Below, in pieces: positions 9,047 to 19,394 of a DNA stretch of 64,000 bases; positions within the stretch are counted from its first letter, which is position 1; each line of letters opens with the position of its first letter. The position numbers were made by a program, and so were the translations under genes. The stretch covers positions 372,001 to 436,000 of the forward strand of contig DASYHQ010000018.1 in the NCBI GenBank assembly GCA_035998445.1, read 5' to 3'. The notes under the pieces are model-generated. The model was given only the letters and a program-made list of their open reading frames with translations. It ran no database searches and was not told the DNA's origin. The stretch is from Tepidisphaeraceae bacterium. Lineage in GTDB: Bacteria > Planctomycetota > Phycisphaerae > Tepidisphaerales > Tepidisphaeraceae.

Positions 9047-10173
9047 GCCCCCAGCCGATCCGGGTTCAGCCCCGTCAGTTCATCGATCACGAACAGCCCA
9101 TCCTTGCGGATCAGTTTGCCGTCGAACCAGATTTCGCCACCGCCGTACTCGGGGCGTTGGATGCAGACCATGTCCCAGTGGATCTGGCTCTTGTTGCCGT
9201 TGCCGGCCTGCTCGTAGGCCTGGCCGGGGGTGAAGTGGAAGCTGCCGGCGATCTTCTCGTCGAACAGGATGTCCTTCATGGGCTTGAGGATGTGCGGGTT
9301 GAAGGCCAGGCTCCACTCGCCGATGTAGCGGGCGCCGTCGTCGCTGTCGAGAATCTCGTTCAGTTTGGATGTCGTGGCCGATGAATCGGCTACGCCGTTG
9401 ACGATCTTTCCGTTTTTCAGTTCCAGCTTCACGTGGTTGAAGACGGTGCCGCGGTAGAGGGTTTCGCAGTTGAAGGCGATCGTGCCGTTGACGCTGTCGC
9501 GCACCGGGCAGGTGAAGCATTCGCCGTCGGGAATGTTCGATTCACCGCTGCAGCCGACGGCGCCGATACCCTTGATGCTGAAGCGCAAATCGGTGCCGGG
9601 GCCCTTAATGTGCACCTGATCGGTGCGCGACATCAGCTCCTGCAGCGGCTGCATCGCCTTGGCCATGGCGGCGTAGTCGACGCCGGCGCAGACGCGGAAG
9701 TAGAAGTCCTCGAACGCCTCGGTGCTCAGGCCGGCGGCCTGTGCCATGCTGGAGGTCGGCCAGCGCAGCACGACCCACTTGGTCTTCGGCACGCGAATGT
9801 CCTGGTGCACCGGCGTCCACCAGTGCCGCTCGTACAGTTCCATGCGCTCGCGCGGCACGTCCGACAGCTCGGAAATGTTGTGGCTGCCGCGCACGCCGAT
9901 GTAGGCGTCCATCGCGCTCATGCGGGCGGCCTCCACCTCGCCGAGCAACTTCATCTGCGCCTCGGTCGCGGTGCCGAGCAGCGCCCGCATGACCTGCTGG
10001 TGATACGTGCTGACCAGCGGCACCGCCCCGGCCGCCGCGACGCGCTTGACCAGTTCCACGGTGAAGTCGGTCGGAATGTCGAACGCCTCAATCAGCACCT
10101 TCTGGCCCGGTTCCAGCCGGCAGGAATGGCGGACGAGGACGTCGGCAAGTTCAGCAAATCGTGGGTCTTTCAT
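9043..10173 (-). CDS. Aminopeptidase, M29 family
   Basis: The protein has 376 residues from the ATG at 10173 (MKDPRFAELADVLV), which matches the usual start of AmpS/AmpT/PepS enzymes; the longer frame to 10491 covers repeat DNA and is rejected. The family layout is complete. The N-terminal domain has LEPGQKVLIEAFD. The metal site region has CSGESNIPDGECFTCPVRDSVNG, then YIGEWSLAFNP and the NKSQIHWDMV motif with the His-x-Asp ligands near the C-terminus. It is a cytoplasmic metal-dependent exopeptidase of broad specificity used in peptide turnover. The stop overlaps the start of the DUF4258 gene. Confidence 0.92.
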   Translation of the reverse strand: MKDPRFAELADVLVRHSCRLEPGQKVLIEAFDIPTDFTVELVKRVAAAGAVPLVSTYHQQVMRALLGTATEAQMKLLGEVEAARMSAMDAYIGVRGSHNISELSDVPRERMELYERHWWTPVHQDIRVPKTKWVVLRWPTSSMAQAAGLSTEAFEDFYFRVCAGVDYAAMAKAMQPLQELMSRTDQVHIKGPGTDLRFSIKGIGAVGCSGESNIPDGECFTCPVRDSVNGTIAFNCETLYRGTVFNHVKLELKNGKIVNGVADSSATTSKLNEILDSDDGARYIGEWSLAFNPHILKPMKDILFDEKIAGSFHFTPGQAYEQAGNGNKSQIHWDMVCIQRPEYGGGEIWFDGKLIRKDGLFVIDELTGLNPDRLGA

Positions 10174-10582
10174 GGCGGCGATTAGGAATGGAAAGCGGCG
10201 CGGAGTCAACTTGGTCGGCCACCCCGGATTCCGCGAAACGATCGAACCGCAAGTGGTGGCCGCTTGCGGTTCGTCGGTGCATTGATTCGGGAGTGGGTGC
10301 TTTAAGGCTAGCGGACGAAATCTCCGCGCGATGCGTTGCCTGTCATCCCGATGGGAGCCTTGGCGACCTGAGGGATCTCGTATGACCCGCCGGGTGCCAC
10401 GGGTCAGCGTACTCGCAGACCTGTGTCTTCTCGATGGCGAAAACACAGGTCTCGGAGCACCGCGACCTGTGGCCCCAAGGGACGAGTGCATGAAGCATAT
10501 TAGTGCCCAGGAATGCCTGTCCTACAGAAGATGCAAGCGAACGGTCGGATCGCGGGGGCGGGGCCAGTGGCCTTGGTCTGCC
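10174..10582. repeat. Intergenic repeat mosaic (families D, G, E fragments)
   Basis: No gene is seen. A half-copy of family D lies at 10341-10380 (core tcccgatgggagcc...cctgagggatct). A fragment of family G lies at about 10390-10411 (gggtgccacggg). A 10-bp inverted repeat, agacctgtgt (10417-10426) with acacaggtct (10443-10452), follows. A family E half lies at 10507-10533 (aggaatgcctgtcctacag). The first 160 bases are unremarkable. Confidence 0.65.
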
Positions 10583-11272
10583 CTACCGCATCACCCAGTT
10601 CTCCGCGTTCTCGTTGACGGCGTCTTCGCCGGGGTAGACTTCGTCGCCGCGGATCAGGTAGTTCAGTTGGAGGGTCTTGCGGAGGATGACCGGGTTGCCG
10701 TCGGGCGTCTTCACGTCCGTGCCGCTGGCGTCCTTCAGGAAGGTGTACTCGCCGCTCAGGCCACCCACGAAGATGCTGAACGTGCCCATCTCCGGCGACA
10801 CCTCTTCCCAGATCGCCACACCGTCGCGAGCTTGGTCGGGCCCAAGGCGGAGCGCCCCACCGATGTTGTACTGCGACTCCAGGAAGCCGTTGCGCTCGCG
10901 ATCCTTAATCGTGCCGAAGACCTGCGGCGGCACCTTGCTGTCGCTTCGGAACACGCGGCCATCTTTAGCCAGCAGTTCCAGCACGGGCAGGAAGGTGTGT
11001 TCGTCGTTCGTGTTGTTCGTGACCGTGTACGTGAGGTACCAGTAGGCCTTGGGCTTGTCGTTGCCGATGTCGACGACGATGCGCTGCGGCGTGCCGTGCT
11101 CGAACTTCAGCTCCCACGCCTTCGGGTACGGGCTGGGCACCGGGAAATCGCCGCGCCGCTCCTCTTTCTGCTGGGCCGACGCAAAGGGCGTCCCGGCGAG
11201 CATGGCAATGGCGAGCGCGCCGGCGACGAGAAAGCGGGAAGCGGAACGAGTACGGGTGGTGCGTTGGGTCAT
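10583..11272 (-). CDS. Secreted protein of unknown function
   Basis: The protein has 229 residues from ATG 11272 (MTQRTTRTRS). A signal peptide with a twin-basic start, a hydrophobic core at about residues 13-30 and a cleavage site near FASAQ indicates export. The mature part is a beta-rich domain: a strand block around KAYWYLTYTVTNNT, then RVFRSDSKVPPQVFGTIKDRER, and a region with FSIFVGGLSGEYTFLKDASG. This fits planctomycete periplasmic proteins that describe conserved but uncharacterised domains. No catalytic motif is visible. It is divergent from the GNAT gene starting at 11361, with an 88-base gap that must hold both promoters. Confidence 0.65.
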   Translation of the reverse strand: MTQRTTRTRSASRFLVAGALAIAMLAGTPFASAQQKEERRGDFPVPSPYPKAWELKFEHGTPQRIVVDIGNDKPKAYWYLTYTVTNNTNDEHTFLPVLELLAKDGRVFRSDSKVPPQVFGTIKDRERNGFLESQYNIGGALRLGPDQARDGVAIWEEVSPEMGTFSIFVGGLSGEYTFLKDASGTDVKTPDGNPVILRKTLQLNYLIRGDEVYPGEDAVNENAENWVMR

Positions 11273-11360
11273 CGGGTGCGTCTCCGCGGGTGAAATCGTT
11301 CGCGAGCGAATTTGGGTCTGGACCGCCGCTGTAGACGGTGTATTGTGTTTGTGCGTGGGG

Positions 11361-12368
11361 ATGCTGTCAAATTTCTTTCGCCCCATCACACCCGCCACTT
11401 CCGTTGACGGTCCGCTGTTGTGTCGCGCTGCGCAACGCGGCGAGTTCAACGACGCGATCAAGTTGATCCTGTCGACCAATAATAGACCCGCGAGCGACGC
11501 ACAAGTTGTGGATTTTCTGCGTTATGCCGTCCATCGCGACATCAACCTCAACGACCTCTGGCTCGCGCTGCGCGATGGCCGATTGGTGTGGGCGGCGCTG
11601 CCCGTGGTGAACCCCGGCCGCACGATGCTGCTGTTGATGCCCGACGAGCCCCCCACCACCGATTCCCCTGCCGCCGTGGCGCTGTTAAACGCAGTCTGCG
11701 ATCACTTCGGTGGCCGCGGCATTACGCTTGCCCAAGCCTTGCTTGAACCGGGCGCGACCGTTGCCGACCTGCTTGCCACGCAAGCGGGCTTTCTGCCGCT
11801 GGCCGAGTTGATCTACCTGCAGGCCGACATCCGCCGCGTGCCCACCGCGGCGCAGGTGGGCATCCATTGGCGGACCTACTCGTCCGCCGCGCACGACCTG
11901 TTCGCCCGCACGATCCTGCAGACCTACGCCGACAGCCTCGACTGCCCCGCCCTCAACGGTTTGCGCGATATTGAAGACATCATCGTCGGCCACAAGGGTC
12001 CCGGCGCCTTCCGGCCCGATCTGTGGTTGCTCGCGACCGACGACACTGGCACCCCGCTCGGCGTGCTTCTGCTGGCGCAAATTGCCGACGGCGACACGCT
12101 GGAACTCGTCTACTTGGGCGTCGTTCCCGCCGCCCGCGGGCGCGGCATCGCGCAGGCGATGATGCGGGAAGCGATGGCGATCGGTCGCTCGCTGCAGGCC
12201 ACGCGCCTCACCCTCGCGGTCGATTCGCGCAATACGCCGGCGCTTCGCCTCTACTACGGTCACGGCCTGCAGCGCTTCGCCTCGAAGGTTGCCCTGATCC
12301 GCGATCTGCGCCGGCCGGCCTCCGTCACCGCCCCCGCGCTCTCTACGCCGCTGGCGGAACCGGTGTAG
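11361..12368 (+). CDS. GNAT family N-acetyltransferase
   Basis: The protein has 335 residues from ATG 11361, preceded by a gtgggg stretch. The N-terminal half (about 1-160) is an unassigned region that may be a degenerate second GNAT fold. The C-terminal half carries the acetyl-CoA site: LELVYLGVVPAARGRGIAQAMMREAMAIG, matching motif A (V-x-P-x-x-R-G-x-G-x-A), followed by LAVDSRNTPALRLYYGHGL typical of motif B. The two-domain layout recalls MshD-like acetyltransferases, but the substrate cannot be predicted. It ends just before a REPIN-like repeat. Confidence 0.8.
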   Translation: MLSNFFRPITPATSVDGPLLCRAAQRGEFNDAIKLILSTNNRPASDAQVVDFLRYAVHRDINLNDLWLALRDGRLVWAALPVVNPGRTMLLLMPDEPPTTDSPAAVALLNAVCDHFGGRGITLAQALLEPGATVADLLATQAGFLPLAELIYLQADIRRVPTAAQVGIHWRTYSSAAHDLFARTILQTYADSLDCPALNGLRDIEDIIVGHKGPGAFRPDLWLLATDDTGTPLGVLLLAQIADGDTLELVYLGVVPAARGRGIAQAMMREAMAIGRSLQATRLTLAVDSRNTPALRLYYGHGLQRFASKVALIRDLRRPASVTAPALSTPLAEPV

Positions 12369-12392
12369 CGAACGAGGACATGCAGGTCTTCA

Positions 12393-12531
12393 CCGTGGCA
12401 TGGGCGTCTCGCCCATGCGTGTGGATTGGAATAGAAGCCGCAATTTGCGGCAGAACAGTTCGACCGCGCAACGACCGTCAATCTAATCGCTCTTCCTCAC
12501 CACACGCATGGGCGAGACGCCCATGCCACGG
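12393..12531. repeat. REPIN-like element, family C, perfect 32-bp arms
   Basis: Positions 12393-12424 and 12500-12531 are exact reverse complements (core catgggcgtctcgcccatg), separated by 75 bases. Each arm is itself palindromic. Related copies lie at 26130-26267, 50474-50614 and 60614-60761. Confidence 0.9.
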
Positions 12532-13257
12532 CCAATGCCCGCCATCCGGGTGGTCTTCGCAATGCTTCGCGCCTCCTTCGTGCCTTCGCGTCTTCGCGTC
12601 TCTTACGCACGCTTGTCAGTCGCGCAGGAGCACGACATCCCTTGGAAACCATCCCGATCCCGCCCCCATCCCACCGCCCGTGGGTCCGCATAAATCCGAT
12701 CACTCATCCACCGGTCATGCACAAGTCCGGTAAGAATGTGCACCAGACGTTGATAAAAGAATTTCATCGTTCGCCGCCTGTGGTGCCACCGTGAGTTGGG
12801 TCGTTGTGAACGGAAAATCCAATAAAGACGGCCTTGCCAGCACAGCCGGTGCGACTTAGAGTTCGCCCGTCAGGTTCAGGGATGAAGAGAACGGCATGAG
12901 GATCGTGCTAAGGACCCGTTGGGGAACAATGGGGTCAGGCACGCGACCGATACGTCCGGGCAAGACGTGCTCATCGCCGCTCTCCACCACGTCGTAGGAT
13001 GCGACTCACGGATGAACAACTTATAGGCAGGACGCCTCGTTACCGCCTCGTTTGAGAAATGCCACTGTGGCATGACGCAAGTCATATCACGGTGAACGGC
13101 GGAATGGAGGACCAATCGCGCTGCGCCACGTCCCGGGAGGGAACGCGGTCATGCACGATGGTCTGGCTGTCGCAATCGTCTTGGGAAACGGGCGCCATTT
13201 TGTGGCCCGTGGACGGTTCCGACTCAAGCGTCGCAAGACTGCTTAGAAGGAGCATTC
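12532..13257. other. Long upstream region of dnaA, no gene seen
   Basis: This 726-base stretch begins with a family F fragment (12561-12611, gcgcctccttcgtgccttcgcg-type). The rest has short ORFs on both strands without recognisable protein features. No TTATCCACA-type DnaA boxes were found, so an origin cannot be claimed here. A small palindrome, gccactgtggc, lies near 13061-13071. A clear ribosome binding site, agaaggag, sits at 13246-13253 directly before the dnaA start. Confidence 0.5.
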
Positions 13258-14814
13258 GTGAGCTGCATCGGTGCCCAGGATTTGCAGCTGGCGCGGTTGG
13301 CTGATGCCATCGCACAGCGCGTCGGACCGCAACGTTTTCATGTCTGGTTCAACAATTCGACCCGCTTGGACCTGAAGCAGGACGGCCTGGAGATCGCCGT
13401 CCCCAACGACTTCATCTCGGACTGGATCGGCACCCACTTCAACCGCCCGATTCAGGAAGCCGCCCACGAGGTGCTCGGCGGTCCGCTGCCCGTGCGATTC
13501 TGCGTGGTGCCCGAACTGTTCGAGGTGGAGGCCGCGCTGAAGAACGCCGGCGTCGACACGAAGGCCGCGCCGGTCATCGCCAAGGCGCGCATCGGTGAAA
13601 GCACGACCGCGATCATCGCCAACGAGGTCCGCCGCGCCGCTCAGTCCGTCACCGCGCTGCCGGTCATGCGCACGATCCCGCAGTCTTCGACGCAACATGG
13701 TGGCTCGTCCACCGAGATGTCAGGCCTGTCGTCGGCCAACTCGCCCTACTCGGCCCGCCCGCGCCTGCGTCACGATATCGAGACGTACGTCGTCGGCCCG
13801 AGCAACCAGCTCGCCTACAATGCCGCGTTGTACGTCGCCGAGTTCCCCGGCGCCCAGTACAACCCCCTGTTCATCCACGGCGCCTGCGGCCTGGGCAAGA
13901 CCCACCTGCTGCAGGGCCTGTGCAAGAAGTTCATCGAGCACCACCCCACCAAGCGCTGGATGTATTTGACGGGTGAAGAGTTCACCAACGAGTTCCTGCT
14001 CGCGCTGCGCAGCAACAAGCTGGACACGTTCCGCCGGAAGATGCGCGACCTGGATCTGCTGGTGATCGACGACGTGCACTTCCTGGGTGGCAAGAAGGCG
14101 ACGCAGGAGGAGTTCCTGCACACGTTCAACGCGATTGAAGCAATGGGCCGCCAGGTCGTGCTGGCCAGCGACGAGCACCCGAAGATGATCGAGGAGTTCG
14201 GCGAGTCGCTGATCAACCGCTTCGTCAGCGGCATGGTCGTCCGCGTCGACGCCCCCAACTACGCCACCCGCTGTGAGATCCTGCGTTCGCTGTCGCTACG
14301 AAGCCGGTTGGACTTGAGCGAAGAGGTGATCAGCTGGGTCGCCCGCCGGGTGACGCAGAACGTGCGCGAAATTGAGGGCGCGGTCATCCGCATCGCCGCC
14401 CACGTGAAGATCAGCGGCCAGCCCGCGACGGTCGAACTGGCCCAGGCCGCCTTGGGCGACTTGGATCGCCAGCTCGTGCAACCGGTGAAGCCCGAGAACG
14501 TGCTCGCCAGCGTCTGCGAGTACTTCGGCTTGGAACAGAAGGACCTCATGTCCGGCCGCCGCCAGCGCACGATCAGCCTCGCCCGCAGCGTCGCGATGTT
14601 CCTAATCCGCAAGATGGCGAAACTGAGCTTCCCCGAGATCGGCACGCGGATGGGCAAGCGCAACCACAGCACCGTCATCAGCGCCTGCCGTCGCATCGAA
14701 CGGGCCGTGGCCAAGAATGAAACCTTGGTCTGGACGAGCTCGGTTGGTGACCGGGAAGAGGAAGCCTCGGAACTGCTGCAACGCCTGGAAGAGCAGAGCC
14801 GGGCGAAGGGGTAA
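13258..14814 (+). CDS. dnaA: Chromosomal replication initiator protein DnaA
   Basis: The protein has 518 residues from GTG 13258, chosen because agaaggag lies 4-6 bases upstream. Domain I (residues 1-90) contains the FHVWFNNST and WIGTHF segments. Domain II is a variable linker of about 80 residues. The AAA+ domain III has Walker A GACGLGKT (208-215) and Walker B LLVIDDVHF (267-275). Domain IV binds DnaA boxes and shows RRQRTISLARSVAMFLIRK and the MGKRNHSTVISACRRIE signature. It opens the replication origin in an ATP-dependent way. Neighbours are not dnaN/recF/gyrB but dnaG and rpoD, so the usual origin-proximal cluster is broken up. Confidence 0.97.
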   Translation: MSCIGAQDLQLARLADAIAQRVGPQRFHVWFNNSTRLDLKQDGLEIAVPNDFISDWIGTHFNRPIQEAAHEVLGGPLPVRFCVVPELFEVEAALKNAGVDTKAAPVIAKARIGESTTAIIANEVRRAAQSVTALPVMRTIPQSSTQHGGSSTEMSGLSSANSPYSARPRLRHDIETYVVGPSNQLAYNAALYVAEFPGAQYNPLFIHGACGLGKTHLLQGLCKKFIEHHPTKRWMYLTGEEFTNEFLLALRSNKLDTFRRKMRDLDLLVIDDVHFLGGKKATQEEFLHTFNAIEAMGRQVVLASDEHPKMIEEFGESLINRFVSGMVVRVDAPNYATRCEILRSLSLRSRLDLSEEVISWVARRVTQNVREIEGAVIRIAAHVKISGQPATVELAQAALGDLDRQLVQPVKPENVLASVCEYFGLEQKDLMSGRRQRTISLARSVAMFLIRKMAKLSFPEIGTRMGKRNHSTVISACRRIERAVAKNETLVWTSSVGDREEEASELLQRLEEQSRAKG

Positions 14815-14823
14815 GGTTTGAGT

Positions 14824-14946
14824 CCGGTCCCTCTCCCATGGCCCCATGGGAGAGGTTGGGTGAGGGTAATTTTGAACGGCTGACGATTCTGCCCGTTCGA
14901 AATCACCCTCACCTATCCTCTCCCGGCATACCGGGAGAGGGACCGG
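14824..14946. repeat. REP-like inverted pair, family A, after dnaA
   Basis: Two hairpins, 14824-14854 and 14915-14946, face each other, each flanked by the gggtgaggg / ccctcacc extension of the family. The arms between them also match (cgaa-atcaccctcacc versus gggtgagggtaatttt). The rest of the gap to dnaG (14947-15238) holds no recognisable gene. Confidence 0.85.
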
Positions 14947-15238
14947 AGGAACTCATCTACCACGTTCTTAGCTTGGCCACGACCAACCGCCCCAGTCCCC
15001 GTGTTCGTCTCACACGGCAAGCCGATGCATTTCAACGTATCAACTGACCCGGCTGTGACTTATATCCCGCCAGCTGCAGTTCCCGCGCCGCAAAAAATCA
15101 CAGGACGCGGGTCATTTCATGTTGTATGTTACGGGGGCTTGACAACGTGCCGACCGGATGCCCATGCGACACCGAAAGGGTGGGCGGCCACAACCGTAGG
15201 CTCGGTAATTACTTGTGAACGGGCGATGTCACCGTTCG

Positions 15239-15267
15239 TTGACCCTGTTGGGAAATGCGGCTATATT
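15239..15267 (+). promoter_or_regulatory. Candidate sigma-70 promoter for dnaG
   Basis: TTGACC (15239-15244) and TATATT (15262-15267) are separated by exactly 17 bases. A start near 15274 would give a 5' leader of about 40 bases before the gaggtg ribosome binding site of dnaG. Each hexamer matches the consensus at five of six bases. Confidence 0.5.
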
Positions 15268-15314
15268 TGCTTAGCCTGCGCAGTCCTTTTGATTCGGAAA
15301 AGCCGAGGTGACGC

Positions 15315-17216
15315 TTGAGTATGCCAGCGTCACAACGAGGACATTCGGGACCAAACCCTGGCCAAGGGGGCGACTTTAAGGCCGCGGTGATAGGGGCCAC
15401 GGATATCGTGGAGGTCATTGGTAAGACGGTCGCCCTGAAAAAGCGTGGCCGAAAGTACCTTGGCCTCTGCCCGTTCCACAACGAAAAGACGCCGTCCTTT
15501 AACGTCGACTCCGAGCGGCAATACTTTCATTGCTTCGGGTGCAAGGCCGGTGGGAACGTGATCGACTTCGTGATGAAGCGCGACGCGTTACCGTTCGTCG
15601 ACGCGATGAAACAACTCGGTGAACTGGCCGGGCTGGAGATGCCGAAGTATGGCGTCTCGAAGGAAAAGGCTGGTGAACGCCAGCAACTGTTGGACGCCAA
15701 CGCGGCCGCAGTGATGTTCTTTGAAAATCAGCTCGCTCATGCCGAACTCGGTCGGCCCGCCCGCGACTACCTCGCGAAGCGCGGCATCAACGACGAGTCG
15801 GTCAAGCGCTTCCGCATCGGCGCCGCGATTCCCAGTTGGGACGCGCTGCTGAAGTCGCCCGCGATGCGCAAGTTCCCACCCGGAGTGCTTGCGACCGCAG
15901 GGTTGGCCAAGCCGCGCACGAACGGCGAGGGTCACTACGACACGTTCCGCAATCGGTTGATGTTTCCGATTCGCGATGAGAACGGTCGGACGATTGCATT
16001 CGGTGGTCGAGTGATGCCGGGTTCGGACGACCCCGCCAAGTACCTGAACAGCCCGGAGACGCCGCTGTTCAGTAAGAGCCGCTCGGTCTTCGGGTTGGAT
16101 CTGGCCCGCCAGCGAATCGTCGAGACGGGGATGGTCGCCGTCGTCGAAGGGTACACCGATGTGATCATGGCGCACCAGTTCGGGGTGACCAACGTCGTCT
16201 CAATCCTGGGCACCGCGATGACCGAGCAGCACGTGACACTGCTCCGACGGTTCGCATCGAAAATCGTGTTGCTGTTCGACGCCGACGCCGCCGGTGACAT
16301 GGCCGTCAACCGCGCCGTCAGCCTGTTTCTCACGCAACCGATCGACATCTCGATCGCCGCGATGCCGGCAGATGTCGACCCTGACGAGTTTTTGCTGGAA
16401 CATGGGGCCGAGGCGTTCGAGAAGGTGCTGGCGAACGCTCAGGACGCCCTGACGTTTAAGTGGAAGTTGCTGTCGAAGCAGTTCAACGACACCGGTGACC
16501 TCACCGTCCGCCAAAACGCCGTCGGGCAATATCTGGAGGAACTGGCGGCCGCCCGTGGATCGGGCCCGGTTGACGCGATGCGCTGGGGCATGGCGTTGCA
16601 GCGTGTGAGCCGGATGACAGATATCTCGGTTGAGGACCTCAACCGACAGTTCAAACCGGCCCGGCCGCAGTTCAATCGCCAACCGGTGCGGAACGCTCCG
16701 CCACGGTTCGAGTCGGACGGTCAAAGCCCGGCCGAATCGGACTCCGAGCCGGTCTATAAGGCCCCGGCCGGTCCTAAGACCGCCCGCGACCGCGCCGAGC
16801 GTTGGATTCTGGGAATTCTGCTCGCACAGCCAGAACGGTGGCATACTGTTCAGCAGGACGTGCTGGTGGAGGACTTCACCGAGGTCGGCCGACGCAAGCT
16901 GGCCCAGCGGTACTGGGACCACCAGCGCGACGAGGGCGAGCCGGTGTTCAGTGAGTTTCTGGGCGAGCTGAAGGACGCCGGGTTGGTGGAGCTGACGATC
17001 GACTTGGTAGACGAGGTTGAATCGCTGACCGACATGGACGCGTTGCTGAGCGAGTCGGTCGCGCACCTGAGCGAGTCGCGCCTTCGTCAGGAAGGCCAGA
17101 AGTTGATGTCGGCGCTTCGTCGCACGAACGACGAACGCCTGCCGGAGCAGACCGAGGTCGATCTGCTCCGCCAGTTGCAGGAAAAAGCCCGTCGCCCGGA
17201 CCTGCGGCGAGGCTAG
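15315..17216 (+). CDS. dnaG: DNA primase DnaG
   Basis: The protein has 633 residues from TTG 15315, preferred because gaggtg (15304-15309) is 5 bases upstream; ATG 15321 is the alternative and removes two residues. The CHC2 zinc-binding domain has C52, H55, C73 and C76 (CPFHNEKTPSF...FHCFGCKAGG). The TOPRIM catalytic core shows VVEGYTDVI (E278) and LLFDADAAGD (D322, D324). The C-terminal DnaB-interaction region (about 490-633) is helical and poorly conserved, as in other primases. It synthesises RNA primers at the replication fork. It is upstream of rpoD, as in the macromolecular synthesis operon of many bacteria, but rpsU is not adjacent. Confidence 0.97.
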   Translation: MSMPASQRGHSGPNPGQGGDFKAAVIGATDIVEVIGKTVALKKRGRKYLGLCPFHNEKTPSFNVDSERQYFHCFGCKAGGNVIDFVMKRDALPFVDAMKQLGELAGLEMPKYGVSKEKAGERQQLLDANAAAVMFFENQLAHAELGRPARDYLAKRGINDESVKRFRIGAAIPSWDALLKSPAMRKFPPGVLATAGLAKPRTNGEGHYDTFRNRLMFPIRDENGRTIAFGGRVMPGSDDPAKYLNSPETPLFSKSRSVFGLDLARQRIVETGMVAVVEGYTDVIMAHQFGVTNVVSILGTAMTEQHVTLLRRFASKIVLLFDADAAGDMAVNRAVSLFLTQPIDISIAAMPADVDPDEFLLEHGAEAFEKVLANAQDALTFKWKLLSKQFNDTGDLTVRQNAVGQYLEELAAARGSGPVDAMRWGMALQRVSRMTDISVEDLNRQFKPARPQFNRQPVRNAPPRFESDGQSPAESDSEPVYKAPAGPKTARDRAERWILGILLAQPERWHTVQQDVLVEDFTEVGRRKLAQRYWDHQRDEGEPVFSEFLGELKDAGLVELTIDLVDEVESLTDMDALLSESVAHLSESRLRQEGQKLMSALRRTNDERLPEQTEVDLLRQLQEKARRPDLRRG

Positions 17217-17230
17217 AATTGGGCTAGTCC

Positions 17231-17312
17231 GTGGATGTTAGTCGACGGTCGTAGACCGGTCGACCTGATGCATCCGTGGTCATGATGGCCTACGGAAGAC
17301 CGACCACGGATG
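17231..17312 (+). other. Two consecutive hairpins in the dnaG-rpoD spacer
   Basis: The first hairpin pairs 17231-17240 (gtcgacggtc) with 17244-17254, leaving one bulged base. The second pairs catccgtggtc (17271-17281) with gaccacggatg (17302-17312), a perfect 11-bp stem. No T-run follows, so they look more like an RNA processing or stability element than a terminator. Confidence 0.55.
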
Positions 17313-17438
17313 GATGTACGAAAAACTAAATAGCGTTGCCCGCCCCCGTTACAGGATTCAGGAACGAACCTGAGATCTTGGCCCGGGCGAGAAAATCGAA
17401 GCTTGGCCGCGGTTGGCCGAGTGGCTCTTAGGAAGATC

Positions 17439-19184
<1,746 letters not shown>

Positions 19185-19213
19185 GTCGTCTCAATTCGTT
19201 GATTTCAAACTAC

Positions 19214-19249
19214 CAGATGGCGTGTTCACATTAGTGAGCACGCCATCTG
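19214..19249 (+). terminator. Candidate terminator after rpoD
   Basis: A perfect 11-bp stem, cagatggcgtg (19214-19224) with cacgccatctg (19239-19249), encloses a 14-base loop 29 bases after the rpoD stop. The following bases (ccatttcat) are only weakly T-rich. Confidence 0.6.
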
Positions 19250-19394
19250 CCATTTCATGCGCACGCCTGATTGCGTGATTTTTGTCAGGGTAACTGAGCA
19301 CGACTTCATCAGGAGAAATCCTGCGACCGGGTACAGGGTGATGCCTCCCCGTTGTGCCCGTGCCTCCCCTTCACTATCATTTGTCCCCTCAACC

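Noticed and set aside
12532-13257. Replication origin upstream of dnaA
   Set aside because: No DnaA box cluster or AT-rich unwinding element could be recognised by eye.
17401-17430. tRNA D-arm-like sequence (ggttggccgagtggc) before rpoD
   Set aside because: No acceptor, anticodon or T arm accompanies it; chance resemblance.
19250-19394. Possible lysine riboswitch or Thr/Lys leader before aspartokinase
   Set aside because: The space is too short for the riboswitch, no conserved core was seen, and the open frame there has no run of regulatory codons.
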